Shown piece after piece: positions 12,815 to 18,411 of a stretch of DNA of 18,411 nt; the stretch's first letter is position 1, and each line of letters starts with the position of its first letter. Source of the DNA: Bacteroidota bacterium. GTDB taxonomy: Bacteria; Bacteroidota; Ignavibacteria; Kryptoniales; JAKASW01. The DNA lies in NCBI GenBank assembly GCA_021789755.1, contig JAJYJD010000037.1, positions 1 to 18,411 of the forward strand, written 5' to 3'. A program made the translations under genes and the position numbers. Below the pieces are notes generated by a model that saw only the letters and a list, made by a program, of their open reading frames with translations, did no database searches and was not told the DNA's origin.

Positions 12815-15276
12815 AAGGCAAATTCTGCGACATTGCTTTTCCCATCCCGGTGCACAGGCAATTTACCTATGAAATACCCGGCCCGCTCATAGACGCCGTG
12901 AAAGTCGGTGCCAGGGTCGTGGCACAGTTTCGAAAGCGGTATCTAACCGGCGTCGTCGTAAGTCTCCATGCGGAGTCGGGGCTGGGGGAAATCAAGCCGA
13001 TCCAGGATGTACTTGATGAGAACCAGGAACTCTCAGACGAAATCCTGCAGCTTACGCGGTGGATATCCGATTATTACCTCAGTTCCTGGGGTGAAGCGCT
13101 GAAGATTGCGGGGCCGACTGGGACAATGAGAGAAAGTTCACAGATCGTCAAACTTGTAAGTCCAGAAGCGTCGGATGCAAATGCGACCCGATCAAGAATA
13201 ATCGGTGCGCTGAAGGGAACCCGCGGATTGACGATAAAGCAGCTCGGGAAAAAGGTGGGTTCCGCTGGTCTGAGGTACCACATTGGCAAACTTGAGGCAG
13301 CGGAGATTATCGAGATATCCGGCCAGATGAACGAGCCGAGGGTCTCGATAAAGTACGAGAGTTATGTCCAATTCAAGGGTGACTACAACGATCCCGTCCG
13401 GCTGAACTCCGTTCTTCAAGAGCTCGATAAAAGAGCGACTAAGCAGTCGGAACTACTGTTAAAGCTTACCCAGCTTCAGAAGACCGTCGATGGTGGTGTC
13501 AACGTAGTTCAACTCCTCGCCCAGGCCAGGGCCAGCATGTCTTCGCTGGTGGCACTTGCAGAAAAAGGGATCGTCGAGCTGTATGATAAAGAAAGCTATC
13601 GCGAAGCGGAATTCGGATACCACGAGGCTTATAAAGTCTTCAATCTGACCGATGATCAGAAGGGATGCGTCTCACAGGTTAACGACGCATTTTCATCCGG
13701 GGAGTACGCGACCTTTCTGCTGCACGGGGTCACGGGGAGCGGCAAAACCCAGGTCTATATTGAAGCGATCGACTTTGTCCTCAAACGAGGAAAAGGGGCC
13801 ATAGTCCTGGTGCCTGAGATATCTTTGACTCCTCAAATAGTCGACAGGTTCAGGAGGCGTTTCGGCGAAAAAGTTGCCGTAATGCACAGCAGGATGTCTC
13901 TCGGCGAAAGGTACGATGCCTGGCGGCGCATTCGCAAGGGTGAGGCGTCGGTCGTTATCGGTGCGAGAAGTGCAGTCTTTGCCCCGGTGAAGGACCTCGG
14001 GCTCATCGTAGTGGACGAAGAGCACGAGGCCAGTTACAAACAGAGCGACACCGCTCCCAGGTACAACGCGAGAGACGTTGCAGTGATGCGCTGCCTGATA
14101 AACAAAGGCGTCGCTCTGCTCGGCAGTGCTACACCGTCAATTGAATCGTACTACAATGCTGTTAACGGGAAGTACACGCTCCTTGGTCTGCCGGAGAGGA
14201 TTGACAACGCCAGGATGCCGAAAATAGAAATAATCGACATGAAGAGGAAACGGAGAGAGAAGCTTGTTTTCGGAGGTTTCAGCGACGAGTTGAGATCGAG
14301 GATAGATGACAGGCTTTCCAAGAAGGAAGGAATAATTATCCTGCGAAACAGGAGAGGCTTTTCCACATATCTCCAGTGCAGCGAATGCGGCACGACTGAA
14401 ATGTGTCCTAACTGCGACGTCGCTCTCACATTTCACAAAAAGAAAAGTCATCTTAGATGCCATTACTGTGGATTTGTGAAGCAGCCACCGGTGAGGTGTC
14501 CGCAGTGCGGAAGCGACAAATTGTTTTATGGCGGCACCGGGACACAAAAGGTTGAAGAGGAACTCGCAGCCTTTTTCCCGGAAGCAAGAATACTAAGAAT
14601 GGACCTGGATACAACGTCGTCTCGCGGTGCGCATGACAAAATATTGACGGCGTTTGCGAACGGAGATGCCGACATGCTTGTCGGGACGCAGCTTGTCGCG
14701 AAAGGCCTCGACTTCCCGCGCGTGACTCTCGTCGGAGTTGTTTCGGCGGACTCGACGATGCTGATCCCGGATTTTCGCTCGAACGAGAGAACGTTTCAGC
14801 TGCTGACGCAGGTTGCAGGAAGGGCGGGGCGAAAGGAGAAGGAGGGGGAGGTCATCATACAGGTGACGAACAGCAGGGAAGAGATACTCGACTTCGTGGC
14901 CAGACATGACTTCAAGGCGTTTTACGACAGAGAGATTGAAGTTCGCCGCGAGTTGAATTATCCACCGTTCTCCAGGATGGTGGTCCTTGAATTTCGCGGC
15001 AAGGATTTCGGTGTGGCGAATGAAGCCTCTGAAAAGGCGGCGAAGAAGATCCGAAAGATCCTTCCCGTCCTGGGAGTTCTCGGTCCGGCGCCCGCCGTCA
15101 TCGGGAGACTCCTGGGAAAGTTCAGATTTCAGATCGTCATAAAGATGAGCAAACAACCCGGCAAGGCGAGTGAAAGCCTGGAGAATGTACTCGATGAGAT
15201 CGACAACGATCTGAAGCGCTCGTACGGAAACTCCGTCGCCTTTTTTGCCGATGTAGACCCGGCGACGACGATGTGA
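12811..15276 (+). CDS. priA: Primosomal replication-restart helicase PriA
   Basis: PriA is the DNA helicase that recognises stalled forks and reloads the replisome. It has 821 residues from TTG 12811; an upstream in-frame start at 12733 would lie inside larC. The N-terminal DNA-binding domain starts at once (FCDIAFPIPVHRQFTYEIP). The winged-helix part is followed by Walker A GVTGSGKT (K312), LVPEISLTPQ, DEEH (402-405) and LLGSATPSIESY. Eight zinc-binding cysteines at 523, 526, 532, 535, 550, 553, 563 and 566 form the primosome zinc module. GTQLVAKGLDFPRVTLVG and LTQVAGRAGR complete the helicase core. The TTG shares bases with the larC stop (TTGA), implying coupled translation; GGAG lies 11 nt upstream. 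Confidence 0.97.
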   Translation: MKGKFCDIAFPIPVHRQFTYEIPGPLIDAVKVGARVVAQFRKRYLTGVVVSLHAESGLGEIKPIQDVLDENQELSDEILQLTRWISDYYLSSWGEALKIAGPTGTMRESSQIVKLVSPEASDANATRSRIIGALKGTRGLTIKQLGKKVGSAGLRYHIGKLEAAEIIEISGQMNEPRVSIKYESYVQFKGDYNDPVRLNSVLQELDKRATKQSELLLKLTQLQKTVDGGVNVVQLLAQARASMSSLVALAEKGIVELYDKESYREAEFGYHEAYKVFNLTDDQKGCVSQVNDAFSSGEYATFLLHGVTGSGKTQVYIEAIDFVLKRGKGAIVLVPEISLTPQIVDRFRRRFGEKVAVMHSRMSLGERYDAWRRIRKGEASVVIGARSAVFAPVKDLGLIVVDEEHEASYKQSDTAPRYNARDVAVMRCLINKGVALLGSATPSIESYYNAVNGKYTLLGLPERIDNARMPKIEIIDMKRKRREKLVFGGFSDELRSRIDDRLSKKEGIIILRNRRGFSTYLQCSECGTTEMCPNCDVALTFHKKKSHLRCHYCGFVKQPPVRCPQCGSDKLFYGGTGTQKVEEELAAFFPEARILRMDLDTTSSRGAHDKILTAFANGDADMLVGTQLVAKGLDFPRVTLVGVVSADSTMLIPDFRSNERTFQLLTQVAGRAGRKEKEGEVIIQVTNSREEILDFVARHDFKAFYDREIEVRRELNYPPFSRMVVLEFRGKDFGVANEASEKAAKKIRKILPVLGVLGPAPAVIGRLLGKFRFQIVIKMSKQPGKASESLENVLDEIDNDLKRSYGNSVAFFADVDPATTM

Positions 15277-15303
15277 TGTCGAATCTTCGCAAGGTCGATG
15301 AGC

Positions 15304-16140
15304 TTACCTGAAAAATTTGAGCAGAAGGTAGATGAGCGGAGCGGAGAAAATGAGGCTGTCGAACCTGTCGAGAACTCCACCGTGTCCGGGGATGATCCCC
15401 GAAGAATCCTTTGCCCCCGCGTCTCTCTTGAACATCGACTCGACGAAGTCCCCGGCTTGTCCGAAAATCCCTACAATGACACCCATCGCAATTGCGACCT
15501 TGAGCGGGAACTGAGGCAGAACCAGAAACCGCGCAACCACCGCCGCAGCTATGGCGAACACCAGACCGGCTATCGCTCCCTCCCAGGTCTTGTTGGGACT
15601 AACAAACTTGCTCATCTTGTGTTTTCCCATAGACATGCCCACAAAATATGCGGCCGAATCGCAGATCCATATAGTCGCAAGGACGGCAATCATAAAAAGT
15701 CCGGCATCGGTGTCGCCAGGAAAGACGTTTTCAATACCGACCCTCTGCCTTATTGCCGTCAAAGCCGATCCGAACAGCCCTATGTAAATGATACCCGTAA
15801 ATGTCGTGCCCACGTTGGCGAAGACTCCCGATACACCTTCCGTGCGCTTCTTCGCCAATTCCGCGAGCATGGCTACCAGCAGCATGATGATGAGAAAATC
15901 AATTGCCAATACAATTCCGGACGAATAGACAATCGCGTTCACCATCCCGGCAGAAGTTATCCCCAGGACCGCCGATGGATCGATGCCCTTCGATTTGGCC
16001 AGTAAATAGAACTCGTTCGCCGATATCACAACAAGTGCAGTCGTGAACAGAAAAAAATAGGTGCCGCCGAAATAACAGGCCGCCGCAATAAGGGGTATCG
16101 CTACAACAGCGACGAGCACCCGTACCGTAAGATTCGACAT
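15304..16140 (-). CDS. cdsA: Phosphatidate cytidylyltransferase (CDP-diacylglycerol synthase)
   Basis: This inner-membrane enzyme makes CDP-diacylglycerol from phosphatidate and CTP, the branch point for all phospholipids. It has 278 residues with about eight hydrophobic segments. The hallmarks are WICDSAAYFVG (D161), SPNKTWEG (181-188), GDFVESMFKRDAGAKDSS and the C-terminal signature GHGGVLDRFDS (252-262). ATG at 16138-16140 shares one base with the stop of the upstream zinc-ribbon gene (TGATG), so the two are translationally coupled. It is the last gene of the leftward operon and converges on priA with 27 bp between stops, where no terminator hairpin is evident. Unlike many bacteria there is no uppS, frr or dxr next to it. 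Confidence 0.97.
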   Translation of the reverse strand: MSNLTVRVLVAVVAIPLIAAACYFGGTYFFLFTTALVVISANEFYLLAKSKGIDPSAVLGITSAGMVNAIVYSSGIVLAIDFLIIMLLVAMLAELAKKRTEGVSGVFANVGTTFTGIIYIGLFGSALTAIRQRVGIENVFPGDTDAGLFMIAVLATIWICDSAAYFVGMSMGKHKMSKFVSPNKTWEGAIAGLVFAIAAAVVARFLVLPQFPLKVAIAMGVIVGIFGQAGDFVESMFKRDAGAKDSSGIIPGHGGVLDRFDSLIFSAPLIYLLLKFFR

Positions 16141-16694
16141 CAGGCATCATCCTCCATTTCTTCTCCGGTCAAGCCCAGCAGTTTTGCAATCTCCATCGCT
16201 TCTTTGAATTTTTTCTCAGGGACGAGGACTTCCACAATGGTCGGGCGAAGCGGGGCATCCGCTGCGTCCGGATTCAGCTTCGAGAAGACCTCCGATTCTA
16301 TGCCTTGCTGTTCGAGATTCGCGTACAGCATTGCAGCCTCATACTCGAAGTCGAACGTGTAAAGAACTCTCCACGTTTCGATGTAAGAACGGTGTTTGGG
16401 ATCGTTGCAGAGTACCTTGTTGCCGCTTGTCTCCAGACAATCTTCACACACAGCCTTGCCGCAGATCACGCAAAATCCGACGGCGCGATTTTCAGGGTGC
16501 GTATCGCAGACAACACCTTCCTCCGAGGTCCGGGTATTGTTCATCGTGCCGCAAACCGGGCAATAGATGAACGTCTCGATATCGAGCGGGCTTCCGCAGC
16601 CGGCGCACCTCCCGGCGGACGTCGTCTCGGTCCCGCACTGGGGGCACCTTGCGAAATCTTCCACTCTTGAGAATCCACAGTTGGGGCAAATCAC
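16140..16694 (-). CDS. Zinc-ribbon / B-box / DUF2007 protein
   Basis: This 184-residue cytoplasmic protein has three parts. Residues 3-48 hold four CxxC knuckles, CPNC, CPQC, CAGC and CPVC, arranged as two zinc ribbons. Residues 63-101 resemble a B-box zinc finger (CDTH, CVIC, CEDC, C96, H101). Residues 109-176 (VLYTFDFEYEAAMLYANLEQQGI..VEVLVPEKKFKEAMEIAKLL) match DUF2007, annotated as a putative prokaryotic signal-transducing domain. The start is GTG 16692-16694, overlapping the CPBP stop as GTGA with GAGGTG 8 nt upstream; longer in-frame readings only extend antisense-like sequence through the protease gene. It overlaps cdsA by one base. No enzyme motif is seen. Protein- or ligand-binding regulation of its operon partners is a guess. 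Confidence 0.88.
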   Translation of the reverse strand: MICPNCGFSRVEDFARCPQCGTETTSAGRCAGCGSPLDIETFIYCPVCGTMNNTRTSEEGVVCDTHPENRAVGFCVICGKAVCEDCLETSGNKVLCNDPKHRSYIETWRVLYTFDFEYEAAMLYANLEQQGIESEVFSKLNPDAADAPLRPTIVEVLVPEKKFKEAMEIAKLLGLTGEEMEDDA

Positions 16695-17596
16695 TCTGCT
16701 TTCACCTCGTGAATATTGTGTGCATGATCTTGTGTCAGTTTTACAGTCGTCGCAAAAATTAACCCCAGTATGGCGGACCATCCTATGATATAGGCCACGC
16801 TGAGAGGCGGGGCTCCCGACGGGGCCACAAAACTGTCTTTCCCGGTGATGTACAGGACCGAAGCCGAAAAAAAGTTGTTCGTGAAATGAGCCGCCATCGG
16901 TACTATTATGCTCTCGCTTACGGATACAAGATAACTCAAATAGATTCCGAGTGCACAAAGAGCAACTAACGTGAAAATGTCGAGATGGTACAACCCGAAT
17001 ATCAGCCCGGTCCAGATCATTGCTTTTCGCCTGGACATCGATAGCTCGAAGTTGCCCTGAACTAATCCCCTGAACAGCGTTTCTTCGCAGATTGCCGGAG
17101 TGACGGCGATTATCAAAAGGACGAGCGCGAATTCGAGAGGACTGCGTGCTGTTATCAACACTTTGTATGCCTGCTCTATCGCCTGCTGATATTGGGTAAC
17201 GAACTCCTTAACAGGGGCAGGCAGCGGAATCAGTCCCTGGAGATATAGGTAAATTTCAAGGAGCTGCTGCAGCGAGACCATGCCGACCACGGCGAGCAGG
17301 ACAAGATACCAATCCGTCTTCCTCAGCCTCAGGAGTCTTTTCCATTGCATTGTCTGTATGCGTGATAGGAAATAAGCCGGGACGAGTATGAACATTATTT
17401 CCGCGGCCATCGTTGCAAACCTGAAAGCGGTTGTTTGGTCGGCTGAAGGAACAATCCCGAAAAGATAAAGCATCATCCCGCCGCCGACAAGCTGGTATAG
17501 GAAGAAAATGATCAGCAGCGACGCAATAGCAAAACCGACCGGTTTGAATCTGAATCTTACGCCGGCATTTTCCGGCATGATCTCTTCTTCAGGCAA
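16691..17596 (-). CDS. CPBP-family intramembrane metalloprotease (CAAX/Abi type)
   Basis: This 301-residue multi-spanning membrane protein belongs to the CPBP (CAAX protease and bacteriocin-processing, Abi) family. Its catalytic motifs are intact: EETLFRG with E171, E172 and R176; FGLYH with H204; and AHFTNNFF with H237 and N241. About eight hydrophobic segments are visible. The natural substrate is unknown; relatives cleave prenylated proteins, bacteriocin precursors or regulate sensors. The start is TTG 17596, a few bases after AGGAGGAG; ATG 17578 is an alternative. It follows the DUF3108 gene by 8 nt and overlaps the zinc-ribbon gene by 4 nt, so all are one operon with cdsA. This suggests envelope upkeep rather than phage defence, by inference. 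Confidence 0.93.
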   Translation of the reverse strand: MPEEEIMPENAGVRFRFKPVGFAIASLLIIFFLYQLVGGGMMLYLFGIVPSADQTTAFRFATMAAEIMFILVPAYFLSRIQTMQWKRLLRLRKTDWYLVLLAVVGMVSLQQLLEIYLYLQGLIPLPAPVKEFVTQYQQAIEQAYKVLITARSPLEFALVLLIIAVTPAICEETLFRGLVQGNFELSMSRRKAMIWTGLIFGLYHLDIFTLVALCALGIYLSYLVSVSESIIVPMAAHFTNNFFSASVLYITGKDSFVAPSGAPPLSVAYIIGWSAILGLIFATTVKLTQDHAHNIHEVKAE

Positions 17597-17604
17597 GTCT
17601 CCTC

Positions 17605-18411
17605 CTAGTATTTAGCAGTCGGCACTCCCGCCAGCCCGCTGTAACTCGTCAACTCGGCAACGACTGAACCGATCACGACGTCTGTCTTTACCTTCACCGG
17701 CAGCTTGAGCGAATCATCGGTCACCCAGACGGTTATCTTCCCGGTATTCTTGAACAATCCGCCCTTCACGATAACGGGCTCTATGACCTGGCAATGAAAT
17801 TTTCCCGCCTTAGTCTCGACATCCTCTCTTCCCATGTAACGAACATTCAGCGGGTAAACCTTGTCCTGGTAAAAATTAAAGAACCGGACGTCGGCGCCGA
17901 CGTTAAGCGTATCGTAGTCCAGCGTCCGCGCGTAGAAGAATGAGCTGACGGCATCCTGGGTATACGGCTGTAAAATATAAGGACCGCCGTCACTTGTCTT
18001 GACGGTGTGGTTGCATTGATCGAACCATGCGACGAAGTCTTTCTTATATCCGCCTTCCCTTTGATGCTGTTCAAATTTCCACGGGAAAATTCCCTGCACG
18101 TCGATCAACGAATAATAGTAGTCTCTGACTTTGAAGAAAATATCGAAGAAGGGCGCCGAACGCATGCTGAACTCGACCTTGTAACATTTCCGTCCCTCGC
18201 AGTACATGAAAGAGGGGGTCTCAATGGTTGCGCTGCCCGCGACGATCGGGCCGTAGTGTATGGCGTATTTCAGCTTCTCACCGACGTTGAACGCTCTGTT
18301 CGTTGCGACTCGCAGATCGGCCTGACTCGTGTACGGGGGTGCTGAATTGCTTGTGTCAACTGAGTCTGCCGTCGTTGCGGCGACATTCAATGAGCAGCTG
18401 CGATCGAGTTG
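17605..18411 (-). CDS. DUF3108 domain-containing exported protein, N-terminus cut by window edge
   Basis: At least 261 residues are visible, and the frame stays open to the window edge, so the true start and probably a signal peptide lie beyond 18411. A TTG at 18390 could be read as a start, but the sequence there (NVAATTADSVDTSNSAPPY) looks like a mature low-complexity linker rather than an N-terminus. The DUF3108 pattern is clear: FNVGEKLKYAIHYGPIVAGSATIE, KVEFSMRSAPFFDIFFKVRD, DYYYSLID, SFFYARTLDY, AGKFHCQVIEPV and ITVWVTDDSLKLPVKVKT. The family is a beta-rich periplasmic or outer-membrane associated fold, without known enzyme activity, thought to relate to lipoprotein- or LolA-like envelope proteins. 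It is the first visible gene of the leftward operon, 8 nt before the CPBP protease. Confidence 0.88.
   Translation of the reverse strand, partial: QLDRSCSLNVAATTADSVDTSNSAPPYTSQADLRVATNRAFNVGEKLKYAIHYGPIVAGSATIETPSFMYCEGRKCYKVEFSMRSAPFFDIFFKVRDYYYSLIDVQGIFPWKFEQHQREGGYKKDFVAWFDQCNHTVKTSDGGPYILQPYTQDAVSSFFYARTLDYDTLNVGADVRFFNFYQDKVYPLNVRYMGREDVETKAGKFHCQVIEPVIVKGGLFKNTGKITVWVTDDSLKLPVKVKTDVVIGSVVAELTSYSGLAGVPTAKY

Noticed and set aside
15298..16005. Open frame of 235 codons on the + strand over cdsA
   Set aside because: It is antisense to the CdsA signature and has no family resemblance, with composition typical of a mirror frame.
16695..16958. Longer N-terminus for the zinc-ribbon protein
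   Set aside because: Those 88 codons lie entirely inside the CPBP gene in another frame. The GTG at 16694 has a good ribosome site and starts right at the first zinc knuckle.
16691..17596. CPBP (Abi-type) protein as part of a phage-defence system
   Set aside because: No toxin, nuclease or other defence gene is near. It is embedded in an operon with cdsA and envelope-type genes.
1..18411. CRISPR arrays, tRNA or rRNA genes, complete insertion sequences, integrases
   Set aside because: No regularly spaced repeats, cloverleaf-like sequence, rRNA signature or transposase/integrase motifs were recognised on either strand.

Overview
The window reads as a chromosomal segment of a Gram-negative bacterium: it has a tripartite envelope efflux pump, a lipoprotein signal and phospholipid-synthesis genes. 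Two or three candidate promoters match the Bacteroidota/Chlorobi-type consensus (TTG, about 20 nt, TAnnTTTG). Together with the protein style this suggests the FCB group, perhaps the Ignavibacteria/Chlorobi side. That placement is an inference from motifs and remembered family resemblance, not from a search.

Region 1 (about 85-7433, + strand) is a copper/silver efflux operon. A small secreted Cys/Met-containing protein is followed by a CusC-type outer-membrane channel, a CusB-type membrane fusion lipoprotein and a CusA-type RND pump. The pump keeps the Cu(I)/Ag(I) methionine triad. After a strong intercistronic hairpin come two tiny metal-site proteins, a YHS-domain protein and a GDCCVxC-family protein. 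A broken isoprenylcysteine-methyltransferase-like gene (7506-7802), with an in-frame TGA and no middle part, closes the island. Two frame-preserving additions of noncoding-looking DNA sit in the pump genes. One is a hairpin-rich stretch of about 246 bp ahead of the CusB lipoprotein signal. The other is a Gly/Ser-rich insert of about 46 codons in a periplasmic part of CusA.

Region 2 (7875-11454, + strand) holds a DUF1697 protein, then plsY and gpsA (glycerol-3-phosphate acyltransferase and glycerol-3-phosphate dehydrogenase, consecutive roles in phospholipid precursor supply). A purine-rich gap of about 200 bp follows, then a P1-family (DmpA/ThnT-type) self-cleaving peptidase.

Region 3 (11518-15276, + strand) has a good promoter candidate, larC (nickel-pincer cofactor metal insertion) and priA (replication restart helicase). 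priA overlaps the larC stop codon.

Region 4 (15304-18411, - strand) is a tightly coupled four-gene operon read towards priA. It encodes a DUF3108 protein (cut by the window edge), a CPBP/CAAX-type membrane protease, a zinc-ribbon/B-box/DUF2007 protein, and cdsA (CDP-diacylglycerol synthase). priA and cdsA converge with only 27 bp between them.

No rRNA, tRNA, CRISPR array, integrase or complete insertion sequence was recognised.
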